This document shows positions 5,567 to 13,247 of a stretch of 16,781 bases of DNA, one piece after another. The DNA is taken from NCBI GenBank assembly GCA_900549005.1, contig URMT01000030.1, positions 1 through 16,781 on the forward strand. Reading direction: 5' to 3'. Numbering within the stretch: position 1 is the stretch's first letter; each line of letters starts with the position of its first letter. The DNA comes from an uncultured Eubacteriales bacterium (GTDB lineage Bacteria; Bacillota; Clostridia; Christensenellales; Borkfalkiaceae). The notes beneath the pieces were generated by a model. It did not search any database. It worked only from the letters and a program-made list of their open reading frames with translations, and was not told the origin of the DNA. The position numbers and the translations under genes were made by a program.

Positions 5567-8380
5567 TCACAACACCTTTTTGAGGAACTGGCCCGTGTAA
5601 CTTTCGGGATGAGCCGCAACATCTTCGGGAGAACCGCAGGCAATAAGAGTTCCTCCCTTGTCGCCGCCCTCGGGGCCGAGGTCGATTATCCAGTCGGAAG
5701 TTTTTATGACGTCGAGGTTGTGTTCTATTACCAGCACCGTGTTGCCGCCCTCGCGCAGGCGCGCAAGAATTTTTATAAGCTTGTCGACGTCGTAACTGTG
5801 CAGTCCCGTAGTGGGCTCGTCGAGAATGTAGAAGGTTTTGCCCGTACTCCTCTTTGAAAGCTCGGTGGCAAGTTTTACCCTCTGCGCCTCGCCGCCGGAA
5901 AGCGTGGTCGCGCTCTGCCCGAGTTTTATATAGCCGAGGCCCACATCAACCAGCGTTGACAGCTTGTTATAGATAGAATTTATAGGCTTGAAGAATTCGG
6001 CGGCGTCTTCCACCGTCATCTCCAATACGTCGGATATAGACTTACCCTTATACTTTACTTCGAGCGTTTCACGGTTATAGCGCTTGCCACCGCACACTTC
6101 GCACGGCACGTAGATATCGGGCAGAAAGTGCATCTCTATCTGAATTATGCCGCCGCCTTCGCAGTGTTCGCACCTGCCGCCCGCTATATTGAAAGAAAAT
6201 CTGCCGCTCTTATAGCCGCGCTCCTTGGCGTCAGGCGTGGCGGCGAACAAATCGCGTATCATCGTGAACACGCCCGTATAAGTTGCGGGGTTGGAGCGGG
6301 GCGTTCTGCCTATTGGCTGCTGGTCGATTGCTATCACCTTGTCGAAGTGTTCCAATCCCTCAATTTTAACGAACTTGCCCTGCGGCTGGCGCGCGCCGTT
6401 TAAAGTGTTTGCAAGGTAGGGGTAAATAATTTCGTTCACAAGGCTGGACTTGCCCGAACCCGAAACACCCGTCACCGCCGTTATTAGCCCTGCTGGAATC
6501 TGTACGTCGATACCTTTCAGGTTGTTCTGTCTTGCGCCGTGCACGGTGAGGTATCTGCCGTCGGGCTTTTTTCTTACGGCGGGCACTTCAATCTTCCTTC
6601 TGCCCGAAAGGTAATCGCCCGTAATTGAGTTCGGACAGTTCATTATGTCCTGCGGAGTGCCGCAGGCTACTACTTCGCCGCCGTGCACGCCCGCCTTGGG
6701 GCCTATATCCACGATATAGTCGGCCTCGCGCATAGTGTCCTCGTCGTGCTCGACGACGATAAGCGTGTTGCCCAAATCGCGCAAGCCTTTAAGCGAGGCG
6801 AGAAGTTTTTCGTTGTCGCGCTGGTGAAGACCTATCGAAGGTTCGTCGAGGATATAGAGTACTCCCGTAAGCGCGCTGCCTATCTGCGTAGCTAATCTTA
6901 TTCGCTGGCTTTCGCCGCCTGAAAGCGTTGCCGCGCTGCGCGACAGCGTAAGATACCCCAGCCCCACGTTTTTAAGGAAACTTATGCGGTTATCTATCTC
7001 TTTTATGATGCTGTCGGCAATCATATGCTCGGTGGGCGTGAAGAAAGAAAAGTCTGTAAACGACGCCAAATCGTCCACGGCCATATCGCACACCTGCGCA
7101 ATATTTTTGCCGCCTACCGTCACCGCAAGCGCCTCTTTTTTAAGCCTCTTGCCGTGGCAGACAGGGCAGTCGGTCGTGCGCATATAGCGTTCAATGTCCA
7201 TCTTTACGCTGTCTGACGATGTCTGGTTATAGCGGCGCTGCAAGTTGTTTGCAAAGCCCTCCCACGAAGTTTTATAGCTGCCCGAAAAGCGGTATGCGTT
7301 GTACGCAAGCTCTATCTGCTCGCCGCCGTTGCCGTACATAAGCATATCGTATACGCCTTCCGGCAGGTCTTTTACGGGCACGTCGAGCGAAAAATTGTAA
7401 TGTTTTGCAAGCGAGCTTATATACATCTGCGTGACAGACGAACTGTCGAGATTCCAGCCGCTTATTTTAATTGCCCCCTCGCGCAAGGTTTTGGTCTTGT
7501 CGGGGCAAATCATATCGGGGTCAACCACCTGTTTAAAGCCCAGGCCCGAACATTCGGGGCAGGCGCCCCACGGGGTGTTGAACGAAAACAGGCGGGGCTC
7601 TATTTCCTCTATCGATATTCCGCAGTCGGGGCAGGTATAGTTGGAGGAATACAGGTCTTCCTTGTCGCCACTGTCTATTATTACCAGACCGCCGCCCAGC
7701 TTCAAAGCGGCTTCAAGGCTGTCGGTAAGCCTCTTTAAAATACCCTCTTTGATGACCAGCCTGTCCAGAATCACCGATATGTTGTGGCGGATATTCTTCT
7801 CTAAATGAATTTCTTCCTGCAAGTCGTATACGGCGCCGTCTATCTTCACCCTGCCGTAGCCGCTCTTTTTGAACCCCGCAAGCTCCTTGGCAAATTCGCC
7901 CTTCTTGCCGCGCGCGATGGGCGCTTCAACCATTATTTTACTGCCCTGCGGCATCGCCATAACCCTGTCGGCGATTTCGTCCACAGACTGCTTGCGTATC
8001 TCCCTGCCGCAGTTGGGGCAATGAGGTATGCCCACGCGCGCAAACAATAAACGGAAATAGTCGTAAATTTCCGTCACCGTGCCCACGGTCGAACGCGGGT
8101 TGTGCGATGTGGTTTTCTGGTCTATGGAAATTGCGGGCGAAAGGCCGTCTATAAGCTCCACGTCGGGTTTTTCCATTTGGCCAAGGAATTGGCGGGCGTA
8201 TGAAGAAAGACTCTCTATATACCTTCTCTGTCCCTCGGCGAAAATCGTATCGAACGCGAGCGTGGATTTGCCGCTGCCCGAAAGACCCGTAAACACTGTG
8301 AGAGTGTTGCGGGGGATATGCACATCTATATTTTTTAAATTGTTTTCTTTTGCGCCCTTTACAAAAATTTCTTCTTTCAT
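5567..8380 (-). CDS. uvrA: Excinuclease ABC subunit A
   Basis: Full-length UvrA (937 residues), the damage-sensing ATPase of nucleotide excision repair, which acts as a dimer with UvrB in the cytoplasm. Two ABC ATPase modules are visible: Walker A GLSGSGKST at 32-40 and GVSGSGKSS at 638-646, signatures LSGGE at 486-490 and 827-831, and Walker B YILDEP at 509-514 and 851-856. Zinc-site cysteines are C250/C253/C274/C277 and C737/C740/C760/C763; CPNC (121-124) and CPVC (405-408) add further cysteine pairs. All catalytic motifs are intact. The start lies 70 bases after uvrB with a weak AGGG ribosome-binding site, as expected for the second gene of a uvrBA operon. It is therefore likely to share damage induction through the operator upstream of uvrB. 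Confidence 0.99.
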   Translation of the reverse strand: MKEEIFVKGAKENNLKNIDVHIPRNTLTVFTGLSGSGKSTLAFDTIFAEGQRRYIESLSSYARQFLGQMEKPDVELIDGLSPAISIDQKTTSHNPRSTVGTVTEIYDYFRLLFARVGIPHCPNCGREIRKQSVDEIADRVMAMPQGSKIMVEAPIARGKKGEFAKELAGFKKSGYGRVKIDGAVYDLQEEIHLEKNIRHNISVILDRLVIKEGILKRLTDSLEAALKLGGGLVIIDSGDKEDLYSSNYTCPDCGISIEEIEPRLFSFNTPWGACPECSGLGFKQVVDPDMICPDKTKTLREGAIKISGWNLDSSSVTQMYISSLAKHYNFSLDVPVKDLPEGVYDMLMYGNGGEQIELAYNAYRFSGSYKTSWEGFANNLQRRYNQTSSDSVKMDIERYMRTTDCPVCHGKRLKKEALAVTVGGKNIAQVCDMAVDDLASFTDFSFFTPTEHMIADSIIKEIDNRISFLKNVGLGYLTLSRSAATLSGGESQRIRLATQIGSALTGVLYILDEPSIGLHQRDNEKLLASLKGLRDLGNTLIVVEHDEDTMREADYIVDIGPKAGVHGGEVVACGTPQDIMNCPNSITGDYLSGRRKIEVPAVRKKPDGRYLTVHGARQNNLKGIDVQIPAGLITAVTGVSGSGKSSLVNEIIYPYLANTLNGARQPQGKFVKIEGLEHFDKVIAIDQQPIGRTPRSNPATYTGVFTMIRDLFAATPDAKERGYKSGRFSFNIAGGRCEHCEGGGIIQIEMHFLPDIYVPCEVCGGKRYNRETLEVKYKGKSISDVLEMTVEDAAEFFKPINSIYNKLSTLVDVGLGYIKLGQSATTLSGGEAQRVKLATELSKRSTGKTFYILDEPTTGLHSYDVDKLIKILARLREGGNTVLVIEHNLDVIKTSDWIIDLGPEGGDKGGTLIACGSPEDVAAHPESYTGQFLKKVL

Positions 8381-8425
8381 AAATACCCTGATTATTCTAA
8401 TCTTAAAATGCGCGCCGCGCCCGAC

Positions 8426-8446
8426 GCGGCGGGCTGTCGCCGCCGC
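8426..8446 (-). other. GC-rich hairpin between uvrB and uvrA
   Basis: GCGGCGG (8426-8432) and CCGCCGC (8440-8446) can pair around a 7-base loop within the 70-base gap between uvrB and uvrA. No T-tract follows on the minus strand, so this is not a standard terminator. It might slow polymerase or protect an mRNA end. The role is inference. Confidence 0.35.
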
Positions 8447-8450
8447 AAAT

Positions 8451-10430
8451 TCAGCTCTTCGGCACCGATTTGCCCGCCGTACGCATACGCTTTTTCAATC
8501 CGTTTATGGTATCGCGTATCTCTATCGCGCGTTCGAAGTCGAGCTGGGCGGAAGCCACCGCCATCAATGCTTTGAGCTTTTCGATTTCGGCGGGAATGTC
8601 GGCGGCCTTTATATCGTCGCCCACCTTCTTTTTGCCCGTTATGCCTATCGTGCTCTTTACTTCCTTTATTATCGTCTTAGGCGTAATTCCGTGCGCCTTG
8701 TTGTATTCGTCCTGAATTTTGCGGCGGCGCTGAGTTTCATCTATGGCGCGCTTCATACTGCCCGTAATTGTATCGGCATACATAATTACGCGGCCCTCGG
8801 CGTTTCTCGCCGCCCTGCCTATCGTCTGAACGAGCGCCGTTTCGCTCCTCAAAAAGCCCTCTTTATCAGCGTCGAGTATGGCAACCAGCTTTACTTCGGG
8901 CAGGTCAAGCCCCTCGCGCAGCAGGTTAATGCCGCACAGCACGTCAAATTCGCCGCTCCTTAAACCGTTGATTATGTCGATGCGTTCGAGCGCGTCTATG
9001 TCGCTGTGCATATACTTTACTTTTAAGGAATGTTCTTTGAGATAGTCGGTAAGACTCTCGGCCATACGCTTGGTCATAGTGGTGACGAGCACCCTGCCCT
9101 GCGAGGCAATCACCTTGTTGATTTCGCCCAGAAGGTCGTCAATCTGTCCCTTGGTGGGACGCACCTCCACCTCGGGGTCCAAAAGCCCCGTGGGACGGAT
9201 GAGCTGTTCCACCGTGTTGCCCGACTGTTCGAGTTCGTAAGGCGCGGGCGTGGCCGAAACGCAGATAAGCTGCGGTATGCGCGCGTCGAACTCCTCGAAG
9301 GTGAGCGGGCGGTTATCGTAAGCAGATTTTAAACGGAAGCCGTAGTTTACCAGATTTTCCTTCCTGCTCCTGTCGCCGTGATACATTGCGCGTATCTGCG
9401 GTATGGTCATATGGCTCTCGTCTATGAACACGAGAAATTCGCCCGCGGGGAAATAGTCTAAAAGCGTGAACGAGGGTTCGCCGGGGCTGCGCCCGTCGAA
9501 GTATCGGCTGTAATTTTCCACGCCGCTGCAATAGCCTATCTCGCGTATCATCTCCATATCGAAGGTGGTGCGCTGTTCGAGGCGCTCTGCCTCCAAGGGC
9601 TTGCCCGCGTCGCGGAAGGCCCTGACTTCGTCCTTCATATCGTGCTCTATCATCGCAAGCGCCCTGCCAAGCTTGTCGCTTCCCACGGCATAGTGCGTGG
9701 CCGGGAATATGCACACGTGTTTGAGTTCGGATATTATATTGCCCGTGAGCGCGTCCTCTTCGCATATTCTGTCTATCTCGTCGCCGAAAAATTCCACGCG
9801 GATGGCTACTTCCGAATTGCTCGCAGGGAAAATTTCCACAATGTCACCCCTGACGCGGAAGGTTGCGCGGTGGAAATCCATATCGTTGCGTGCGTACTGA
9901 ATTTCTACCAGGCGGCGAAGAAGGTCGTCGCGGCTGAGCTCCTGCCCGGGGCGAAGGGATACAGACAGTCTGAAATATTCTTCGGGCGCGCCCAGACCGT
10001 ATATGCACGAAACCGAAGCCACCACGATTACGTCCCTTCTCTCTCCCAGCGAGGCTGTTGCAGAGTTGCGCAATTTATCTATTTCGTCGTTCAGGCTCAT
10101 ATCCTTTTCGATGTAAGTATCGGTTGACGGAATGTAACTTTCGGGCTGGTAATAGTCGTAGTAAGAAACGAAGTATTCCACCCTGTTTTCGGGGAAGAAC
10201 TCGCGGAACTCGTTGCAAAGCTGTGCGGCAAGCGTCTTGTTGTGCGCAATAACCAGCGTGGGACGGTTGACGTTCTTTATTATGTTAGCCATAGTGAACG
10301 TCTTGCCGCTGCCCGTAACGCCCACGAGCACCTGCGTGCGTATGCCGTCGAAAACGCCCTCGGTTAGCTCTTTTATGGCCTCCGGCTGGTCGCCCGTAGG
10401 CTGAAATTTTGAATATAACTTAAACTCCAT
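8451..10430 (-). CDS. uvrB: Excinuclease ABC subunit B
   Basis: Full-length UvrB (659 residues), the helicase-like subunit that is loaded at DNA damage by UvrA and recruits UvrC for incision. It shows Walker A GVTGSGKT at 37-44, the DNA-clamping beta-hairpin [20 protein letters not shown] at 91-110, the Walker B box DESH at 337-340, helicase motif [11 protein letters not shown] at 535-543, and the C-terminal UVR domain (about 614-648) that contacts UvrC. It heads the operon with uvrA. Two promoters precede it: a proximal one with a very short leader, and a distal one overlapped by a LexA-like operator. Confidence 0.99.
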   Translation of the reverse strand: MEFKLYSKFQPTGDQPEAIKELTEGVFDGIRTQVLVGVTGSGKTFTMANIIKNVNRPTLVIAHNKTLAAQLCNEFREFFPENRVEYFVSYYDYYQPESYIPSTDTYIEKDMSLNDEIDKLRNSATASLGERRDVIVVASVSCIYGLGAPEEYFRLSVSLRPGQELSRDDLLRRLVEIQYARNDMDFHRATFRVRGDIVEIFPASNSEVAIRVEFFGDEIDRICEEDALTGNIISELKHVCIFPATHYAVGSDKLGRALAMIEHDMKDEVRAFRDAGKPLEAERLEQRTTFDMEMIREIGYCSGVENYSRYFDGRSPGEPSFTLLDYFPAGEFLVFIDESHMTIPQIRAMYHGDRSRKENLVNYGFRLKSAYDNRPLTFEEFDARIPQLICVSATPAPYELEQSGNTVEQLIRPTGLLDPEVEVRPTKGQIDDLLGEINKVIASQGRVLVTTMTKRMAESLTDYLKEHSLKVKYMHSDIDALERIDIINGLRSGEFDVLCGINLLREGLDLPEVKLVAILDADKEGFLRSETALVQTIGRAARNAEGRVIMYADTITGSMKRAIDETQRRRKIQDEYNKAHGITPKTIIKEVKSTIGITGKKKVGDDIKAADIPAEIEKLKALMAVASAQLDFERAIEIRDTINGLKKRMRTAGKSVPKS

Positions 10431-10450
10431 ATAAAAACCTGTACCGTTTA

Positions 10451-10479
10451 ATTATAAACCGTAAACGCTATTTTTACAA
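10451..10479 (-). promoter_or_regulatory. Proximal uvrB promoter (P2)
   Basis: On the minus strand TTGTAA (10479-10474), a 17-bp spacer and TATAAT (10456-10451). Transcription would begin near 10443, leaving a leader of about 13 bases with AGG before the ATG at 10430. No LexA-like palindrome overlaps it, so it could provide basal uvrBA expression independent of the operator at P1. Confidence 0.6.
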
Positions 10480-10512
10480 CAAAAATCGCCGGATAGCGCA
10501 GGCCGTGTAAAA

Positions 10513-10526
10513 TAAACATTTGTTTG
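10513..10526 (-). promoter_or_regulatory. LexA-like operator at uvrB
   Basis: The minus strand reads CAAACAAATGTTTA, which matches 13 of 14 positions of the two operators at 13118 and 13163 and is palindromic except for the last base. It lies just downstream of the -10 box of the distal promoter and covers the predicted transcription start near 10524, the position expected for a repressor site. uvrB is a classical SOS gene, which supports reading this as the LexA box of the organism. Confidence 0.82.
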
Positions 10527-10530
10527 AAAT

Positions 10531-10560
10531 ATTGTATCATCAACGTGCGGCGCAAGTCAA
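10531..10560 (-). promoter_or_regulatory. Distal uvrB promoter (P1), operator-controlled
   Basis: TTGACT (10560-10555), an 18-bp spacer and TACAAT (10536-10531) on the minus strand. Its start site lies inside the LexA-like operator 10513-10526. The leader to uvrB is about 94 bases and contains the whole proximal promoter. Confidence 0.75.
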
Positions 10561-10580
10561 GCCTATAAAAACTCAAACAC

Positions 10581-10614
10581 AAAAAAATTCCGCACGACGA
10601 CGTGCGGAATTTTT
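10581..10614 (-). terminator. Rho-independent terminator of the two-component operon
   Basis: A perfect 14-bp stem, AAAAATTCCGCACG (10583-10596) with its complement (10601-10614), closed by a 4-base loop. Seven T residues follow on the minus strand (10587-10581). It begins directly after the histidine kinase stop codon and insulates the kinase operon from the uvrB promoters. Confidence 0.95.
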
Positions 10615-10616
10615 AA

Positions 10617-12167
10617 TTATTTCTTCTTCCTGTCCCTGATATCCTTGCCGTCTTTTACTTCGATGGCGGCCTGTTTATCTTCATTGGCAGCCTCTTCGGG
10701 AAGCTCGGGCGGGACTTCGGGGAAGTCTACCCAGAATTCGGAACCCTTGCCGAGTTCGGAATCGGCGCCGAAATCGAAGGAATGTTTTTCGAGTATGGTC
10801 TTTACAATCGAAAGCCCCAGCCCCGTGCCCTTTACGGGACGCGCGTGGTTTTCCTTTACCCTGTAATACCTGTTCCAGATTGCCGGCAAATCCTCCTTCG
10901 ATATACCCTTGCCCGTGTCGCGTACCTTGAACTTTATGCGCCCGCTGGCTTCGTCGTGTTTGAGGCTTACGAACACCTTTTTGTCTTCGCCCGTATAGTT
11001 CACCGCATTGGATATAAGGTTATACAGCACCTGGCCTATCTTCTCTTCGTCGGCGCAGGTGTAAAGGTCGGGGTCTATATCTATCATAAAGTTATAGCCC
11101 TGCATATCGCGCAGATATTCGAACTTCTTCATTATGCCGTACAAAAAGTCGGTCAGGTTGAATACCTTTTTGTTTATCTGGTTGATATCCGAACTTATCT
11201 TCGACATATTCAGAACGTCGTTCACAAGTCCCGTAAGCCTGTCGGCCTCGTCGATGATAACCTGCAAATGCTGGTTGCGCTTTTCGGGGTTGTCGCCCGA
11301 AATTTCCTTTATCATAGAGGCATAAGCCTTTATCATTGTAAGCGGCGTGCGCAAATCGTGCGATACGTTTGCAAGCAGTTCCTTCTGGAAACCGTCGGTC
11401 TTTTTAATCTCGGCGCAGGCATAGTTCAGCGCGTCGGAAAGCTGGGCAATCTCCTGGTACTCCGCCGAGGCGAAGTTGACGTTGTAGTCGCCCTTTGCCA
11501 TCTTATTTGCCGTGGCCGTGAGGCTTTTGAGCGGGTCTGAGATATTCTGCGCCATACTGTACGCAACCAGAAATGCCAGCAGTATTATGAACACGCCTAC
11601 AACAATCATATACACCTGAATGGCGTTCATTGTGTTGTTGGCAACGTCCAGCGAATAGCGCACCACGAGGTAGTTGCTCGAATAGGGGTCTGCGCCGAAA
11701 CTTGTGGCCGCCGCATATGTGTACACGTTGTCGTTTTCGTATATAACGAACGAACCGCCCGCAGAAGAGAGCCTGTCGCGCACAGTTTCGCTCACGCCGT
11801 CCCAATACTCCCTTTCGCTTTCCGTAATGCGGTCGCTGTTGGGAATTATTATGCGCCCGTCGCCCGTGAGCACGGCAATATTCATATTGTTTTCAAACGA
11901 CTGCCTTTCAATATACTCCTCTACAAGATACTTGTCGAACGGATTCACGCTTGCCGCCGCCTCGTCGAGCCGCTCGGATATGGAGTTGCCTACTGCGTCA
12001 ATCTTATCTCGCATAAAAGAAGAAAACGAGCTCTGCACGATGAGATAACAGATGACGCTTATAAGAAGTATTATAAAAAGGGCAAACAGGCAGAAGTTCC
12101 GCCACAGCGTAACGTTCAGGCTTTTAAGGCTTATCAGCTTTTTGAACGCCTTTTTTTCAGACTTCAA
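10617..12167 (-). CDS. Sensor histidine kinase
   Basis: A 516-residue membrane kinase. A first membrane segment at about 25-46 is followed by an extracytoplasmic sensor of roughly 135 residues, a second membrane segment (about 183-205), a HAMP linker (about 206-258), and a HisKA domain with the phospho-accepting H270 in VSHDLRTPL. The HATPase domain has its N box NLISNAVNYT (383-392), G1 box DTGKGI (417-422) and G2 box GTGLGLSI (447-454). A charged, Glu/Lys-rich tail follows. The sensor resembles a single PAS-like/dCache fold, but its ligand cannot be told. The start is a TTG at 12167, inside the response-regulator gene, giving an 11-bp overlap; a CTG start ten codons later is an alternative. 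It partners with the upstream OmpR-type regulator. Confidence 0.93.
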   Translation of the reverse strand: MKSEKKAFKKLISLKSLNVTLWRNFCLFALFIILLISVICYLIVQSSFSSFMRDKIDAVGNSISERLDEAAASVNPFDKYLVEEYIERQSFENNMNIAVLTGDGRIIIPNSDRITESEREYWDGVSETVRDRLSSAGGSFVIYENDNVYTYAAATSFGADPYSSNYLVVRYSLDVANNTMNAIQVYMIVVGVFIILLAFLVAYSMAQNISDPLKSLTATANKMAKGDYNVNFASAEYQEIAQLSDALNYACAEIKKTDGFQKELLANVSHDLRTPLTMIKAYASMIKEISGDNPEKRNQHLQVIIDEADRLTGLVNDVLNMSKISSDINQINKKVFNLTDFLYGIMKKFEYLRDMQGYNFMIDIDPDLYTCADEEKIGQVLYNLISNAVNYTGEDKKVFVSLKHDEASGRIKFKVRDTGKGISKEDLPAIWNRYYRVKENHARPVKGTGLGLSIVKTILEKHSFDFGADSELGKGSEFWVDFPEVPPELPEEAANEDKQAAIEVKDGKDIRDRKKK

Positions 12168-12828
12168 ACTTGTATCCCAGTCCTCTTAAAGTTACTATGA
12201 ATTTTCTGTACTGTTTAAGGTTGCTGCGCAGCATCTTGATGTGCGTATCCACAGTTCTGTCGTCGCCGTAAAAATCGAAGCCCCACACGTCCATAAGCAG
12301 TTTTTCGCGCGTGAGAGCTATTCCCCTGTTCTTCACGAAGTAGAATAGAATTTCGTATTCCTTGGGGGTAAGTTCGGCCTTTTCGCCGTCTACGTATACA
12401 TTCCTGCCCGCCATATCTATTGTGAGGCCTTCAAACTTATACACGTCGTTTTTAGGCTCTTCTTTTGCGGGACTCCTGCGCTTTGTAACGGCATTTATGC
12501 GCGCCATTACCTCTTTGGGAGAAAATGGCTTAGTAACATAGTCGTCAACGCCCATTTCAAAGCCGAAAAGTTTATCGTACTCCTCGCCGCGCGCAGAGAG
12601 CATTATGACGGGTATGTCCTTTATCTTTTTTATCTCTTTCACGGCAGAAAAACCGTCGAGACGCGGCATCATCACGTCCATTAAAATGACGTCGTAATCG
12701 TTATCGCGGCACATTCTGACGGCCTCCATACCGTCGGCCGCTTCAAACGCTTCGTTACCTTCAAACTCAACGTACTCTTTGAGCACGTTGCGTATCATAT
12801 CTTCATCGTCTACAATAAGAACTTTCAT
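12157..12828 (-). CDS. OmpR/PhoB-family response regulator
   Basis: A 224-residue two-domain regulator. The receiver domain (1-115) has acidic D7/D8, the phospho-accepting D51 (ILMDVMMP), S78 and K100 (YVTKPF). The winged-helix DNA-binding domain occupies about 127-224, with the TVDTHIKMLRSNL recognition region. The start is ATG 12828 (MKVLIVDDED) with AAAAGGCGGA upstream; the frame remains open back to a TTG at 12912, but those 28 extra residues are not part of the family fold. It is the first gene of the two-component operon and overlaps the kinase gene by 11 bp. The upstream direct repeats at 12963-12984 suggest autoregulation. Confidence 0.95.
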   Translation of the reverse strand: MKVLIVDDEDMIRNVLKEYVEFEGNEAFEAADGMEAVRMCRDNDYDVILMDVMMPRLDGFSAVKEIKKIKDIPVIMLSARGEEYDKLFGFEMGVDDYVTKPFSPKEVMARINAVTKRRSPAKEEPKNDVYKFEGLTIDMAGRNVYVDGEKAELTPKEYEILFYFVKNRGIALTREKLLMDVWGFDFYGDDRTVDTHIKMLRSNLKQYRKFIVTLRGLGYKFEV

Positions 12829-12882
12829 AAATTTTTCCGCCTTTTGGGGTGTATTTGCGGCGTACCGCGCAGGCACATACCG

Positions 12883-12912
12883 ACTATATTTATTTTTAAC
12901 CTCGTCTTGCAA
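12883..12912 (-). promoter_or_regulatory. Candidate proximal promoter of the response regulator
   Basis: TTGCAA (12912-12907), an 18-bp spacer and TATAGT (12888-12883) on the minus strand. The predicted start near 12876 leaves a leader of about 48 bases. The -10 is imperfect, and the better-matched upstream promoter may be the main one. Confidence 0.45.
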
Positions 12913-12934
12913 GCGTTAAAACATATTTATCACA

Positions 12935-12962
12935 ATTATATTAGATTTAATTTACATATCAA
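12935..12962 (-). promoter_or_regulatory. Candidate distal promoter of the response regulator
   Basis: TTGATA (12962-12957), a 16-bp spacer and TATAAT (12940-12935) on the minus strand, with a leader of about 100 bases. Two 11-base direct repeats starting TGAAAT on the plus strand (12963-12973 and 12974-12984) abut the -35 box, spaced as OmpR/PhoB-type regulators usually bind. Confidence 0.55.
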
Positions 12963-13117
12963 TGAAATATAAGTGAAATTTGTGCATATGTACAAAAAGT
13001 TCACCGCGCAAAGATATTGCGGCCGCGCAGTCGCCGTCGCATACAGTACGTACAACCGCGGCCTATCCTCCCCCGCCCGCTGCCGTAAAAACCGGCAAAA
13101 ATTTTTTCTTTTAATAT

Positions 13118-13131
13118 CAAACAAATGTTTG
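13118..13131 (+). promoter_or_regulatory. LexA-like operator O1 of the radical-SAM operon
   Basis: CAAACAAATGTTTG, a perfect palindrome of 6-bp arms around AA. Its last three bases form the first three of the -35 box TTGACA, so a bound repressor would block polymerase. It is identical to O2, 45 bp downstream. Confidence 0.88.
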
Positions 13132-13157
13132 ACAAACGGTTTTGCGGGTGCTATAAT
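13129..13157 (+). promoter_or_regulatory. Strong consensus promoter of the radical-SAM operon
   Basis: TTGACA (13129-13134), a 17-bp spacer and TATAAT (13152-13157): a complete SigA/sigma-70 consensus. Such a strong promoter held between two identical palindromes is the arrangement of a tightly repressed, strongly inducible gene. Transcription should start near 13164, inside O2. Confidence 0.93.
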
Positions 13158-13162
13158 ACATT

Positions 13163-13176
13163 CAAACAAATGTTTG
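13163..13176 (+). promoter_or_regulatory. LexA-like operator O2 of the radical-SAM operon
   Basis: A second exact copy of CAAACAAATGTTTG, starting 6 bases after the -10 box and covering the predicted transcription start. O1 and O2 are 45 bp apart centre to centre, a little over four helical turns, so dimers at both sites would lie on similar faces of the helix. Confidence 0.88.
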
Positions 13177-13182
13177 CAAGGC

Positions 13183-13239
13183 GTGCGGCTGTTATTTCGG
13201 GTTTATGCCGCACTGCCCGCGCAGGCATTTGCAAGCGGG
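13183..13239 (+). promoter_or_regulatory. Structured leader with Shine-Dalgarno-masking hairpin
   Basis: Two tandem inverted repeats lie in the leader of the radical-SAM mRNA. GTGCGGC (13183-13189) pairs with GCCGCAC (13207-13213). CCCGC (13216-13220) pairs with GCGGG (13235-13239), possibly extended by GCA/TGC inside. The second hairpin contains the only Shine-Dalgarno-like sequence (GCGGGA, 13235-13240) before the ATG at 13248. It could limit translation. The base pairing is visible; the regulatory role is inferred. Confidence 0.45.
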
Positions 13240-13247
13240 ATACACAT

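Larger units (their letters stand above)
12829..13247. other. Divergent regulatory region between the two-component and radical-SAM operons
   Basis: This 419-base stretch has no gene. Its left half is AT-rich and carries candidate promoters for the response regulator. The middle (about 13010-13100) is GC-rich with no clear signal. The right part has the radical-SAM promoter, two LexA-like operators and a structured leader, each listed separately. Confidence 0.8.

Noticed and set aside
8079..8963. Long plus-strand open frame of 294 codons over uvrA/uvrB
   Set aside because: It is antisense to two clearly conserved genes, spans both and the gap between them, and shows no family resemblance; it is a frame shadow.
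12829..12912. 28-residue extension of the response regulator from a TTG codon
   Set aside because: The receiver domain begins naturally at MKVLIVDDED with a Shine-Dalgarno-like AAAAGGCGGA, and the extension overlaps the likely promoter.
13085..13110. Possible terminator (GCCG/CGGC stem followed by T-rich sequence) before the radical-SAM promoter
   Set aside because: The stem has only 4 bp, and no gene upstream on the plus strand needs terminating.
13125..13247. N-terminal extension of 41 residues on the radical-SAM protein
   Set aside because: The frame is open there, but it begins inside the operator and promoter, upstream of the expected transcript start, and the family fold starts at the ATG at 13248.
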